NCBI RefSeq assembly: GCF_014643535.1
Contig: NZ_BMJQ01000009.1
Location: 1 to 64,000, forward strand
Direction: 5' to 3'
Origin: Aliidongia dinghuensis
Lineage (GTDB): Bacteria > Pseudomonadota > Alphaproteobacteria > ATCC43930 > CGMCC-115725
DNA: 64,000 nucleotides
Every line of letters starts with the position of its first letter. Position 1 is the stretch's first letter. Positions 1 to 10,166 of this stretch are shown here, one piece after another. A program made the translations under genes and the position numbers. Below the pieces are notes generated by a model. That model saw only the letters and a program-made list of their open reading frames with translations. It had not been told where the DNA came from and did no database searches.

Positions 1-127
1 TCTTCAACAAGCTCAAGCACTTCAGGCGCATCGCCACCAGATATGACCGCAGAGCTATCTATTTCCTCGCCGCCCTGCATCTCGCCAGCGCGATGATCTG
101 GATGCGCTGAATGTCGATTCGTCCTAG
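1..127 (+). mobile_element. 3' end of an IS5-family insertion sequence (transposase C-terminus)
   Basis: The frame starting at base 3 is open into the window and stops with TGA at 108-110. It encodes about 35 residues reading FNKLKHFRRIATRYDRRAIY and then a short hydrophobic tail, which is the conserved C-terminal part of IS5-family DDE transposases (the K-x-x-R-R-x-A-T-R-Y-D motif). The element end is probably at 123, because the next four bases (124-127) are CTAG, which fits the YTAR target of the IS5 group. Those bases also supply the TAG stop codon of the ABC ATPase gene on the opposite strand. The rest of the element, including its left end, lies outside the window, so its activity cannot be judged. 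Confidence 0.75.
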
Positions 128-900
128 ACCGTGCCGCCGAGTTCGGCCGACAGGTCCTGCAATTCCTTGCCGCCGGCCATCAGGTTCTGCAGCTCGTCGA
201 CGTCGATCTCGCCGCGCGCGAAAGTGCCGAGCGTGCGGCCGCGGTTGAGGATGGTGAAGCGGTCGCCGACCGCCGCGGCATGACGCACGTTGTGGGTGAT
301 GAAGATCACGCCCAGGCCCTTCTGCCGGACCTGGTGGATGTATTTCAGCACCATCGAGGTCTGTGCCACACCCAAGGCCGAGGTCGGCTCGTCGAGGATC
401 AGCACCTTGGCGCCGAAATAGACGGCGCGCGCGATGGCGAGGCATTGCCGCTCGCCGCCCGAGAGCGTGCCGACCGCCTGCTGCGGGTCGCGGATGTCGA
501 TGCCGATGCGGCGCATCTCGTCGCGGGCCACGCCGTCGGCGAAGATAAAGTCCATCCAGCGGAACGGCCCGAAGCCCTTGGTCGGCTCGCGCCCCATGAA
601 GAAGTTCCGTGTGATCGACATGAGCGGCACCATGGCCAGGTCCTGGAACACGGTGGCGATGCCGCGGTCGAGCGCCTCGCGTGGCGACGTGAAATGGACG
701 GGCTCGCCCTCGACCAGATACTCGCCGGCCGACGGCCGCCACACGCCCGACAGCGTCTTGATCAGCGTCGACTTGCCGGCACCATTGTCGCCGAGCAGGC
801 ACATGACCTCGCCTGCCTCGACCGTCATGGAAATGCCGGCAAGGGCGATGACCGAGCCGAAATGCTTGTGGAGCTCGCGGACCTCGATGAGCGGCGCCAT
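124..900 (-). CDS. Sugar (probably inositol) ABC transporter, ATP-binding protein
   Basis: A 258-residue single-domain ATPase that would energise uptake of a sugar or cyclitol at the inner membrane. Walker A (GDNGAGKS) is at residues 37-44, the signature LSGGE at 146-150 and Walker B LILDE at 167-171. It belongs to the CUT2/ribose type. Many CUT2 ATPases are about 500-residue tandem duplications; this one is the single-domain form, as in the FrcA type. It follows the permease gene by 3 bases and the binding-protein gene lies further upstream on the same strand, so the three form one operon. The neighbouring iol genes and the shared operator motif suggest inositol as substrate, which is inference. 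Its stop codon lies inside a CTAG at the end of an IS element, so the native downstream region has been separated from it. Confidence 0.9.
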   Translation of the reverse strand: MAPLIEVRELHKHFGSVIALAGISMTVEAGEVMCLLGDNGAGKSTLIKTLSGVWRPSAGEYLVEGEPVHFTSPREALDRGIATVFQDLAMVPLMSITRNFFMGREPTKGFGPFRWMDFIFADGVARDEMRRIGIDIRDPQQAVGTLSGGERQCLAIARAVYFGAKVLILDEPTSALGVAQTSMVLKYIHQVRQKGLGVIFITHNVRHAAAVGDRFTILNRGRTLGTFARGEIDVDELQNLMAGGKELQDLSAELGGTV

Positions 901-903
901 GGC

Positions 904-2043
904 TCAGCGCTCCCCCGTCACACGGCGGCGCACCGCCTTGTTGAACAGCACCGCCATGAGCAGCATGACGCCCAGGAAGACCCGGAACCAGTCGCTGCTC
1001 CAATTGGCGAAATAGATCCCCTGCTGCACGACGCCGAAGATGAGCGCGCCGAAGCAGGCGCCGACGACCGAGCCGTAGCCGCCGGTGAGCAACGAGCCGC
1101 CGATGACCGCGGCGATGATCGCCTCGAACTCCTTCTGCAGCCCGCGGTCGGCCGCGGCCGAGCCGAAATCCATGACCTGCGAGACGCCGTAGAGGGTGGC
1201 ACAAGCCGCCGTGACGCCGAACAGCAGCACCTTCACGCGCGCGACCGGTACGCCCAGGTTCCGGGCCGCGTTGGCATCACCGCCCGAGGCGAAGATGAAA
1301 TTGCCGAACTGGGTGCGGGTCAGCACGAAGCTGCCGACGAATGCCAGCACCAGCCACCACACGACGATGACCGGCACGCCGGGGACGACCGGCGAGCCGT
1401 CCGGGAACTGACCGATCAGGTGCCAGTTGGCGAGCAGCACGAAGACCGGCTCGCCGACCGTGCCGCCGAAGAAGGGCGCCAGCCAGTCGCCCTTCGCCCG
1501 GTCGGCGACGCCGCTCACTATTGTGCGGTTGGTAAGCAGGATCGAGAGCGCCAGCGTGAGCCCGCGCAGGATGAACAGGAAGGCGAGCGAAACGATGAAG
1601 GACGGCAGGCGCGTGCGCACGACGATGAGGCCGTTCAGGAGCCCGAGCGCGATCCCGCCCGCAAAGGCGAACAGGATGCTAAGCCAGACCGGCACACCCC
1701 AATAGACCGCCGGGATCGCCACCATCATGCCGGAAAAGCCGATCATCGAGCCGATCGACAGGTCGAACTCTCCGGCGATCATCAGGAGGCTGGCGCCGAT
1801 CGCGATGACGCCCAGCTGGGCCGAGACGGTCAGCCAGTTGAAGATGCCGTCGGCGTTGAACATGCCCGAGTTGGGCGCCACCGCCATGAAGAAGCCCAGT
1901 ACCAGCAGGGCGCCGGCAGCCGCCCCCAGCTCGGGCCGCATGAAAGCCCGCTGGGCCCAGTGCATCTTCCGCACGCGCTCGTCGGCCGAGCTCTTCGCCC
2001 CGGCCGAAGCGCCCGCGGCCTTCGACACCTGCATCATCACCAA
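904..2043 (-). CDS. Sugar (probably inositol) ABC transporter, permease
   Basis: A 379-residue polytopic inner-membrane protein of the RbsC/CUT2 permease type. It has a hydrophilic N-terminus of about 35 residues, then repeated hydrophobic segments and the glycine-rich stretch AAVIGGSLLTGGYGSVVGA, typical of the BPD_transp_2 family near the cytoplasmic loop that contacts the ATPase. It is longer than the usual 320-340 residues because of the N-terminal extension and a loop around residues 175-215. The next gene (ATPase) starts 3 bases after its stop, and the binding-protein gene ends 43 bases before its start. The minus-strand operon order is therefore binding protein, permease, ATPase. Substrate assignment to inositol rests on context only. 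Confidence 0.9.
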   Translation of the reverse strand: MVMMQVSKAAGASAGAKSSADERVRKMHWAQRAFMRPELGAAAGALLVLGFFMAVAPNSGMFNADGIFNWLTVSAQLGVIAIGASLLMIAGEFDLSIGSMIGFSGMMVAIPAVYWGVPVWLSILFAFAGGIALGLLNGLIVVRTRLPSFIVSLAFLFILRGLTLALSILLTNRTIVSGVADRAKGDWLAPFFGGTVGEPVFVLLANWHLIGQFPDGSPVVPGVPVIVVWWLVLAFVGSFVLTRTQFGNFIFASGGDANAARNLGVPVARVKVLLFGVTAACATLYGVSQVMDFGSAAADRGLQKEFEAIIAAVIGGSLLTGGYGSVVGACFGALIFGVVQQGIYFANWSSDWFRVFLGVMLLMAVLFNKAVRRRVTGER

Positions 2044-2086
2044 CTCCTCCTCTCGGAATCCCCCTCCTTTCAGGCGCCAGCGCGCC

Positions 2087-3052
2087 TCAGCGATACTCGC
2101 CCGCCAGCTTCTCGACCGTCGCGATATTCTCCTTGGTGATGAAGCCCGGGCCGGAGTTGATGTTGTTGCCGGGCAGCACGCCGTAGCGGTGATAGAGCGT
2201 CAGCACCACGACCGGCAGGTAGCCCTGCAGATAGGGCTGCTGGTCGATCGCGAAGGCGATCGTGCCGCTCTTGATCCCGGCCGCGATCTCGGGCGACAGG
2301 TCGAACGTGCCGAAGAACAGCTTGCCGTTCAGCTTCAGCTTCTCGAGCGCGCGGATGGTGGGTGCCGCCGAATTGGGGCCGAGCGCCAGCACGCCGTTGG
2401 TGTTGGGGTTGGCGCGCAGATAGGCCGTCACCTTGTTTTCGACCTCGGTCGGGTCGATGCCGGAATCGAGCATCTGGTTGCCGAGCGGCACGCCGACGCC
2501 GTCCGCAAAGCCACGGCAGCGGTCAACCGAGGCCGGGTTCGTGATGAAGTGGTTGACGCAGAGGAAGCTCTTGACCCCCGCCTCCTTGGCGCGCTTGCCG
2601 GCGGCAAGGCCCGCGTCATATTCCGGCTGGCCCACATGCATGAGGGCGCCCAGCTCGGCCGATTGCTGCGCCGTGCCGGAATTGATCGTCACGACCGGGA
2701 TGCCCTTCTTGACCGCCGCGGCGATCGGGCCTTTCAGCACACCGAAATCGGCGATCGTCACGATGATGCCGTTCGGGTTGGCGGCCGTCGCCTGCTCGAC
2801 CAGCCGCGCCATGTCGGCCAAGTCGCCGTTCGGCGGATTGCGGTAGTCGACCGTCACCTTGAGATCGCGACCGGCCTCCTTGATCGCGTTCTTGATGGTG
2901 TTCCACCAGGAATCGGAATCGGGCGCGTGGCTGATCAGCACGAAATGCTCGCCGTCCGCCCGGGCCGGCTTGGCCAAGGGGCCGGCGATGAGGCCGATCG
3001 CGAGGCCGGCCACAGCACCGAACGTCAGAAACCCTCTCATGAATCGCTTCAT
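2087..3052 (-). CDS. Sugar (probably inositol) ABC transporter, periplasmic binding protein
   Basis: A 321-residue periplasmic binding protein of the Peripla_BP_4 (ribose/inositol-binding) type. The start at 3052 is preferred over an upstream ATG because a strong AGGGAGGG ribosome site precedes it and the protein then begins with a normal signal peptide (MKRFMRG, a hydrophobic core, cleavage after ARA before DGEHF). Motifs such as VLISHAPDSDSWWN near the mature N-terminus and NGVLALGPNSAAP in the C-terminal lobe are typical of sugar-binding proteins that recruit CUT2 permeases. It is the first gene of the transporter operon. A perfect GGAA-N6-TTCC palindrome lies 66 bases upstream of the start, so regulation together with the iol genes is likely. 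Confidence 0.9.
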   Translation of the reverse strand: MKRFMRGFLTFGAVAGLAIGLIAGPLAKPARADGEHFVLISHAPDSDSWWNTIKNAIKEAGRDLKVTVDYRNPPNGDLADMARLVEQATAANPNGIIVTIADFGVLKGPIAAAVKKGIPVVTINSGTAQQSAELGALMHVGQPEYDAGLAAGKRAKEAGVKSFLCVNHFITNPASVDRCRGFADGVGVPLGNQMLDSGIDPTEVENKVTAYLRANPNTNGVLALGPNSAAPTIRALEKLKLNGKLFFGTFDLSPEIAAGIKSGTIAFAIDQQPYLQGYLPVVVLTLYHRYGVLPGNNINSGPGFITKENIATVEKLAGEYR

Positions 3053-3117
3053 AGAGCCCTCCCTGAACGCTGCCGCCTGCGGATCTCGAAACAACAGAAC
3101 CACGCAGCAGCAAATTT

Positions 3118-3131
3118 GGAATTATTTTTCC
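3118..3131. promoter_or_regulatory. IolR-type operator, perfect GGAA-N6-TTCC
   Basis: GGAA at 3118-3121, six-base spacer TTATTT, TTCC at 3128-3131. It lies 66 bases upstream of the binding-protein start codon, a position suitable for repressing the transporter operon. Confidence 0.7.
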
Positions 3132-3242
3132 ATTTCTGAGCCTCCGAGCGGCCGGAGTCAAGCGTCAGAGACGAAATTCGGCACGAATCTCGCGCCCCTT
3201 GAACGGAATGAATTTTCTGAACGGCCGGAAATCCAGCGCACC

Positions 3243-3256
3243 GGAATATCCGTTCC
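3243..3256. promoter_or_regulatory. IolR-type operator, perfect GGAA-N6-TTCC
   Basis: GGAA at 3243-3246, spacer TATCCG, TTCC at 3253-3256. It lies 108 bases upstream of the repressor start codon, consistent with autoregulation. Near matches flank it at 3205-3218, 3289-3301 and 3308-3321. Confidence 0.7.
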
Positions 3257-3363
3257 GGCCAGCGCTGCGCTATTTCCTTGTCGGCTGCGGAATATCGTTC
3301 CATTTTTCGAAATTAAATTCCAAAGGCGCGTCTCGCGCGCGCCCCGCCCCAAGGACCCGAGCC

Positions 3364-4200
3364 ATGGTGATTGACCGGCAAGCGCCGCAAACCGATTTCG
3401 AGACGCTGCGCACCCTGGTGCTGGAACGCCGCAACAGCCTGCCGAAGCGGCTCGCCCAGGTCGCGCGCTTCGCGCTCGACCGCCCGGACGAAATTGCGCT
3501 CGGCACGGTGGCCGAGATCGCGCATCACGCGGGCGTGCAGCCCTCGACGCTGGTGCGCTTCGCCCAGGCGCTGGGATTTTCCGGCTTCTCCGACCTGCAG
3601 CAGGTGTTTCGCCTGCGCCTGCGCGACCGCTGGCCGGATTACAAGGAGCGGCTCGCTCAGCTGCAGCGGGGTGGCGACGGCCGGTCGGGGCCGGCGGGCC
3701 TGCTCGACGGCTTCATCGAAACCTCGGTCACCTCGCTGATGCAGCTCCGGGAGAGCGTGCGCGAGGCAGAGCTGGAACAGGCGGTCGCGACCCTTGCCGC
3801 GGCCGAGACGATCTATCTCCTGGGCCAGCGGCGCGCCTTCCCGATCGCGTCATATCTTGCCTATGCCTTCGGCAAGCTCGGCATCCGCGCGGTGCTGCTC
3901 GACAATGTCGGCGCCATGCTGGCCGAGCAGGCGGCCTGTGCGGGGCCACGCGACGCGCTGCTGGCGATCAGCTTCACGCCCTACACGCCCTCGACCGTCG
4001 AGGGCGCCACCGCCGTGGCGCAGCGCGGCACGCCGGTCGTGGCGATCACCGATTCCGCCTTCAGCCCGCTGGCGCCGATCGCCGCGGTCTGGCTCGAGGT
4101 GGCGGAGGCCGACCGCGGCGCCTTCCGCTCCCTCGCCGCCACGCTCTGCCTCGCCATGACGCTTGCGGTTGCCTTGGGCGAGCGCCGCCAAACCTCCTAG
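3364..4200 (+). CDS. iolR: RpiR/MurR-family transcriptional regulator of inositol genes
   Basis: A 278-residue regulator. The N-terminal part (about residues 15-90) is an RpiR-type helix-turn-helix with the recognisable stretch QPSTLVRFAQALGFSGFSDL. The C-terminal part (about 120-265) is a SIS sugar-phosphate-binding domain with the strand-loop YLLGQRRAFPIASYLAY. The start at 3364 is chosen because an AAGGA site lies just upstream and the domain begins shortly after; an in-frame extension back to 3199 runs through the operator region. In rhizobia the RpiR member IolR represses inositol genes and is relieved by a phosphorylated pathway intermediate. The location and the GGAA-N6-TTCC sites support the same role here. 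The gene converges on iolG and their last four bases overlap. Confidence 0.85.
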   Translation: MVIDRQAPQTDFETLRTLVLERRNSLPKRLAQVARFALDRPDEIALGTVAEIAHHAGVQPSTLVRFAQALGFSGFSDLQQVFRLRLRDRWPDYKERLAQLQRGGDGRSGPAGLLDGFIETSVTSLMQLRESVREAELEQAVATLAAAETIYLLGQRRAFPIASYLAYAFGKLGIRAVLLDNVGAMLAEQAACAGPRDALLAISFTPYTPSTVEGATAVAQRGTPVVAITDSAFSPLAPIAAVWLEVAEADRGAFRSLAATLCLAMTLAVALGERRQTS

Positions 4201-5195
4201 ATTCGGTCGAAGGCGAGATCGACTGGCACCGGCTGCCCGGTCTCGGCCGAGCGGGTCGCGGCGTCGGCGAGCAGCAGCGCCTTCAGCCCGTCGATACCAT
4301 CCGGGCGCGGGGCCGTGCCCTCCGACAGGGCCGTGATGAACGCGGCAAGCTCCGCCTTGTAGGCCGCCTCGTAGCGCTCCAGGAAGAACGGCAGCGCCGG
4401 ATCGTGGGTGAAACCCCGCGCCGTCGCCGCCTCGACCGTCGTCGCGGTCATGTTGCCGGCCCTGAGCAATCCGCCCGAGCCATGGACCTCGACCCGCTGG
4501 TCGTAGCCGTAGGTCGCCCGCCGTGAGTTGGAGATCTGGCAGAGCGTGCCGCTGACCGTGCGCAGCGTGACTGCGGCCGTATCGACGTCGCCCGCCGCGC
4601 CGATCGCCGGATCGACGCGCACCGAGCCGACGGCAAAGACCTCGACCGGCTCCTCGGCCATGAGGAAGCGGGCCATGTCCAGGTCATGGATCATCATGTC
4701 GCGGAACAGGCCGCCCGACGACGCCACATAGGTCGCGGGCGGCGGCGCCGGATCGCGGCTCAGGATCGTCAGGATCTCGAGCGCCCCGATCTCGCCCTCG
4801 GTGAGGCGCCGCTTCAAGGCGCCGAAATGCCGGTCGAAGCGGCGGTTGAACCCGACCATCAGCGGGATGCCGGCGCGCGCGACCGCGACGAGACAGGTGT
4901 GCACCCGTTCGGCCGACAGATCGACCGGCTTCTCGCAGAACACCGCCTTGCCGGCCGCGGCGGCGCGCTCGATGAAATCCGCATGGGTCGTGGTCGGCGA
5001 GGCGATCAGCACCGCGTCGGCCGTAAACGCCTCGTCGATATCGATCGCCCGGCTGCCGGTGGCCGCGGCCAGGCGATCGGCCGCTTCGCGATCGGGATCG
5101 GCGACACCGAACAGCCGCGCGGCCGGGTGGGCCGCGACGTTGCCGGCGTGAATGCGGCCGATGCGGCCGGCGCCGAGCACGGAGATCGTCAGCAT
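4197..5195 (-). CDS. iolG: Inositol 2-dehydrogenase
   Basis: A 332-residue NAD-dependent dehydrogenase that would oxidise myo-inositol to 2-keto-myo-inositol, the first step of the pathway. The N-terminal Rossmann motif is LGAGRIGRIHAGN (residues 6-18). The GFO/IDH/MocA signature EKPVDLSAERV follows around residues 92-102, supplying the catalytic-region lysine, and the C-terminal domain includes HDLDMARFL. Length matches the family. The start at 5195 is chosen over an ATG four codons upstream because GGAGGA sits just before it. It is divergent from iolC, and a perfect operator palindrome lies 15 bases upstream of the start codon. Confidence 0.92.
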   Translation of the reverse strand: MLTISVLGAGRIGRIHAGNVAAHPAARLFGVADPDREAADRLAAATGSRAIDIDEAFTADAVLIASPTTTHADFIERAAAAGKAVFCEKPVDLSAERVHTCLVAVARAGIPLMVGFNRRFDRHFGALKRRLTEGEIGALEILTILSRDPAPPPATYVASSGGLFRDMMIHDLDMARFLMAEEPVEVFAVGSVRVDPAIGAAGDVDTAAVTLRTVSGTLCQISNSRRATYGYDQRVEVHGSGGLLRAGNMTATTVEAATARGFTHDPALPFFLERYEAAYKAELAAFITALSEGTAPRPDGIDGLKALLLADAATRSAETGQPVPVDLAFDRI

Positions 5196-5209
5196 GGCTT
5201 CCTCCAAAC

Positions 5210-5223
5210 GGAATTTTTGTTCC
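5210..5223. promoter_or_regulatory. IolR-type operator between iolG and iolC, perfect GGAA-N6-TTCC
   Basis: GGAA at 5210-5213, spacer TTTTTG, TTCC at 5220-5223, inside the 143-base divergent iolG/iolC region. A half-matching second site (GGAA at 5240-5243 followed after six bases by TTTT) lies beside it. One repressor bound here could control both directions. Confidence 0.7.
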
Positions 5224-5338
5224 GACTTGACCAGAAAATGGAACCAATGTTTTATTGCCTGAGACTGACGACAAAGACAAGGGCTGCCCCGCTGCGGCGA
5301 GGACCCGGCGACAGGGCGGGCCCAAGGGTGGAAGGCGC

Positions 5339-7252
5339 ATGATCGAGGCAGCTTCCCTTGACGTGGTGACGCTCGGCCGTTCTTCGGTCGATCTCTATGG
5401 CCAGCAGATCGGCGGCCGGCTCGAGGATGTCGCGAGCTTCGCCAAGGCGGTCGGCGGCTGCCCGACCAACATCGCGATCGGCTGCGCCCGGCTCGGCCTC
5501 AAGGCCGGGCTCATCACCCGGGTCGGCGACGAGCACATGGGCCGGTTCATCCGCGAGCAGCTCGCGCGCGAAGGGGTCGATACGACCGGCGTCGTGACCG
5601 ACCCCGCCCGCTTGACGGCGCTCGTCATCCTGGGCGTGCGCGACGACAAGACCTTCCCGCTGATCTTCTACCGCGAGAATTGCGCCGACATGGCGCTCAG
5701 CGAAAGTGACATCGATCCTGGCTTCGTCGGCCGCGCCAAGGCCCTCGTCGTGACGGGCACGCATTTTTCGACGCCGACGGTCGACCGGGCGAGCCGCCAC
5801 ACCATGGCCTTGGCCCGCGCCGCCGGCCGCCGGGTCGTGCTCGACATCGACTATCGCCCGAACCTGTGGGGCCTCGCGGGCCACGGCGTCGGCGAGGCGC
5901 GCTACGTGGCCGACGGCAATGTGACAGCTCATCTGCAGAGCATCCTGCCCGGCTGCGACCTGGTGGTCGGCACCGAGGAGGAGCTGCATATCGCCGGCGG
6001 CAGCAGCGACACGCTCGAAGCGCTCCGGCGGGTGCGCGCGCGGACCGACGGCACGATCGTGCTGAAGCGCGGGCCCATGGGCTGCGTCGTCTTCCCCGGA
6101 GCGATCCCCGAGCGGATCGAGGACGGTGTCACCGGCGCCGGCTTCCCGATCGAGGTCTATAATGTGCTGGGCGCGGGCGATGCCTTCATGGCGGGCTTCC
6201 TGCGCGGCTGGCTCAGGGACGAGGCGCTTACGACCTGCTGCACCTGGGCCAATGCGTCGGGCGCCTTTGCCGTCTCCCGCCTGCTCTGCTCGCCCGAGAT
6301 CCCGACCTGGCCGGAGCTGCAGCATTTCCTGGTGCACGGCAGCGCCCATCGCGCGCTGCGCCACGACGCGGCGCTCAACCATATTCATCGGGCGACGACG
6401 CGCCGGCCGCAGGCGTCCGTGCTGCGCGCCTTTGCGATCGACCATCGCGCCCAGCTGGAAACGCTGGCCGACCGGCTCGGCGCCGACCGGGCGCGCATCG
6501 CTGAGTTCAAGCGGCTTGCCGTCGCCGCCGCGGCCCGCGTGGCGAACGGACGGCCCGGCTTCGGCATGCTGCTCGACGACCGGCACGGCCGGACGGCGCT
6601 GTTCGCGGCGGAGGGCTCGGGCCTCTGGCTCGGCCGTCCGATCGAGCAGCCGGGCACGCGGCCGCTTGCCTTCGAGGCTGCACGGGATCCGGCGGCCCGG
6701 CTCGTCGAATGGCCGGTCACGCAGACGATCAAGTGCCTGTGCTTCTACCATCCGGACGACCCGCCCGACCTGCGCCGGCGCCAGGAGGAAAGCCTGGCGA
6801 CGCTCTCGGAAGCCGCAAGCGCGGTCGGCCGCGAGCTGATGATCGAGATCATCGCAGGCAAGCACGGGCCGATCGACGACGAGACGATCGCGCGTACCGT
6901 GGCGCGGCTCTATGATCTCGGCATCAAGCCCGACTGGTGGAAGCTCGAGCCCCAGGCGTCGCCCGTCGCGTGGCAGAACATTGCCCGCATCGTTGATGAG
7001 CGCGACCCCCATTGCCGGGGCGTGGTCATGCTCGGCCTCGAAGCGCCGGAGGCGGAACTCATCCGTTCCTTCCGCGTCGCCGCCCAATGCTCCGTCGTCA
7101 AGGGCTTCGCGGTCGGCCGCACGATCTTCGCGCCGGCTGCGGAGGCCTGGCTCGCCGGCCGGATGAGCGACAGGGCGGCGGTCGACGACATGGCGGGCCG
7201 GTTCGGCCGGCTCGCCGCGGCCTGGGACGAATGCGCCGGACAAAGGCCCTAG
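5339..7252 (+). CDS. iolC: Bifunctional 5-dehydro-2-deoxygluconokinase / DUF2090 aldolase-like protein
   Basis: A 637-residue two-domain protein. Residues 1 to about 325 are a PfkB-family sugar kinase with an early GGCPTNIAIG motif and the ATP/anion-hole motif VLGAGDAFMAGFL near residue 276. It would phosphorylate 5-dehydro-2-deoxy-D-gluconate. Residues from about 335 to the end are a DUF2090 domain, which in this fused architecture is annotated as the 5-dehydro-2-deoxyphosphogluconate aldolase (IolJ) step. The start at 5339 is chosen because the kinase fold begins immediately; an in-frame extension back to 5255 is low-complexity and overlaps the promoter. It is first in the iolC-D-E-B run. 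Its TAG stop is the left border of a small inverted-repeat element. Confidence 0.9.
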   Translation: MIEAASLDVVTLGRSSVDLYGQQIGGRLEDVASFAKAVGGCPTNIAIGCARLGLKAGLITRVGDEHMGRFIREQLAREGVDTTGVVTDPARLTALVILGVRDDKTFPLIFYRENCADMALSESDIDPGFVGRAKALVVTGTHFSTPTVDRASRHTMALARAAGRRVVLDIDYRPNLWGLAGHGVGEARYVADGNVTAHLQSILPGCDLVVGTEEELHIAGGSSDTLEALRRVRARTDGTIVLKRGPMGCVVFPGAIPERIEDGVTGAGFPIEVYNVLGAGDAFMAGFLRGWLRDEALTTCCTWANASGAFAVSRLLCSPEIPTWPELQHFLVHGSAHRALRHDAALNHIHRATTRRPQASVLRAFAIDHRAQLETLADRLGADRARIAEFKRLAVAAAARVANGRPGFGMLLDDRHGRTALFAAEGSGLWLGRPIEQPGTRPLAFEAARDPAARLVEWPVTQTIKCLCFYHPDDPPDLRRRQEESLATLSEAASAVGRELMIEIIAGKHGPIDDETIARTVARLYDLGIKPDWWKLEPQASPVAWQNIARIVDERDPHCRGVVMLGLEAPEAELIRSFRVAAQCSVVKGFAVGRTIFAPAAEAWLAGRMSDRAAVDDMAGRFGRLAAAWDECAGQRP

Positions 7253-7376
7253 AGCGATATGAAATCAGGTTAGATCAGGGGCGCCGGACAAGTCCTTCTC
7301 CGCCCCAATGGGGCAGAGAGGGAGGTTAAGGAGCGGCGGCATGACTGTGAGCAAACCTAATTCCATCACGGTCTAG
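7249..7376. repeat. MITE-like element with 23-base imperfect terminal inverted repeats
   Basis: The stretch from 7249 to 7376 begins and ends with CTAG. Its 23-base ends (7249-7271 and 7354-7376) are inverted copies of each other with 18 of 23 positions matching. It fills most of the 155-base gap between iolC and iolD and has no convincing open frame. The first CTAG contains the iolC stop codon. If CTAG is the duplicated target, the element proper is 7253-7372 (120 bases). Whether it occurs elsewhere in the genome cannot be seen from here. Confidence 0.55.
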
Positions 7377-7407
7377 ACGGGAACTGCGGGGGCGAAGGGA
7401 GGAGCCG

Positions 7408-9255
<1,848 letters not shown>

Positions 9256-9261
9256 TCCCCA

Positions 9262-10146
9262 ATGCCCGTCCGTCTCGGCACCAATCCGATCGCCTGGTCG
9301 AACGACGACCTGCGCAGCCTGGGCGGCGACACGCCGCTCGACACCTGCCTCACCGAAGCGCGGCTCGCCGGTTTCGAGGGCATCGAGCTCGGCCATAAGT
9401 TTCCGCGCGAGCCCGCAGCCCTCAGCGACACGCTCGCCCGCCACGGCTTGGCGCTTGTCTCCGGCTGGTATTCGACCGAGCTCTTGCGCCGGTCGGTCGC
9501 CGAGGAGCGGCTCGCGATCGCCGACCATCTGCGGCTCTTGAAAGCGCTCGGCTGCCAAGTGCTGATCTGCGCCGAGACCTCGAACGCGATCCATGGCGAC
9601 CGTGGCGTGCCGCTCACGCGCCGCCCGCGCCTCGACGACGCCGACTGGGCGCCGTTCGGCCGCCGCCTGAACGAGCTCGGCGAAGCGGTCGCGGACGAAG
9701 GGCTGCGGCTCGCCTACCACCATCACATGGGCACGGTCGTCGAGAGCGGCGCCGACATTCGCCGCCTGATGGACGCAACCGGCCCGGCGCTCGGTCTGCT
9801 GCTCGACACCGGGCACGCGACGTTCGGCGGCGTCGATCCGCTGACGCTCGCGCGCGACTATCGCGAGCGGATCGTCCATGTCCATTGCAAGGACGTGCGG
9901 CCGGCGGTGATGGCGGAGGCCCGGCGGCAGGACTGGAGTTTCCTCGACAGCGTCGTCGCCGGCGTCTTCACGGTGCCGGGCGACGGCACGGTCGATTTCG
10001 CGTCCGTGCTGGGTGCGCTGCCCGGCTACGACGGCTGGCTCGTCGTCGAGGCCGAGCAGGATCCGGCCAAGGCCGAGCCGCTCGCCTATGCCTCGATGGG
10101 TCATCGCAACCTCGCGGCCTATGCCCGGCAAGCCGGCCTGCTCTAA
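9262..10146 (+). CDS. iolE: Inosose dehydratase (2-keto-myo-inositol dehydratase)
   Basis: A 294-residue AP-endonuclease-2-type TIM-barrel enzyme. It dehydrates 2-keto-myo-inositol to the trihydroxycyclohexane-dione used by IolD. It begins MPVRLGTNPIAWSNDD, the usual IolE opening (a strand giving GxNPIxWsNDD). Metal-site signatures are YHHHMGTVVES (about residues 153-163), LLLDTGHATFGG (about 175-186) and VHVHCKDVRP (about 208-217). It lies 6 bases after iolD and 20 bases before iolB. Nothing is missing relative to the family. Confidence 0.92.
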   Translation: MPVRLGTNPIAWSNDDLRSLGGDTPLDTCLTEARLAGFEGIELGHKFPREPAALSDTLARHGLALVSGWYSTELLRRSVAEERLAIADHLRLLKALGCQVLICAETSNAIHGDRGVPLTRRPRLDDADWAPFGRRLNELGEAVADEGLRLAYHHHMGTVVESGADIRRLMDATGPALGLLLDTGHATFGGVDPLTLARDYRERIVHVHCKDVRPAVMAEARRQDWSFLDSVVAGVFTVPGDGTVDFASVLGALPGYDGWLVVEAEQDPAKAEPLAYASMGHRNLAAYARQAGLL

Positions 10147-10166
10147 CCACTCTCCGCCGAGGAATC

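Larger units (their letters stand above)
3053..3363. promoter_or_regulatory. Divergent regulatory region between the transporter operon and the RpiR repressor gene
   Basis: This 311-base gap carries the promoters of two divergent units and is unusually A+T-rich for the window. It contains two perfect GGAA-N6-TTCC palindromes (3118-3131 and 3243-3256) and three near matches: 3205-3218 ends TTCT, 3289-3301 has a 5-base spacer, and 3308-3321 begins CGAA. This is the operator published for the RpiR-type inositol repressor IolR of Sinorhizobium meliloti. No open reading frame here looks coding. Confidence 0.7.

Noticed and set aside
280..2139. Long plus-strand open frame opposite the sugar ABC genes
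   Set aside because: High GC content creates long antisense frames; this one is rich in Arg, His and Asp with no domain, while the minus strand encodes recognisable permease, ATPase and binding protein. The same reasoning removed the long frames opposite iolC, iolD/iolE, the hybrid kinase, cyoB and the livM-livG fusion.
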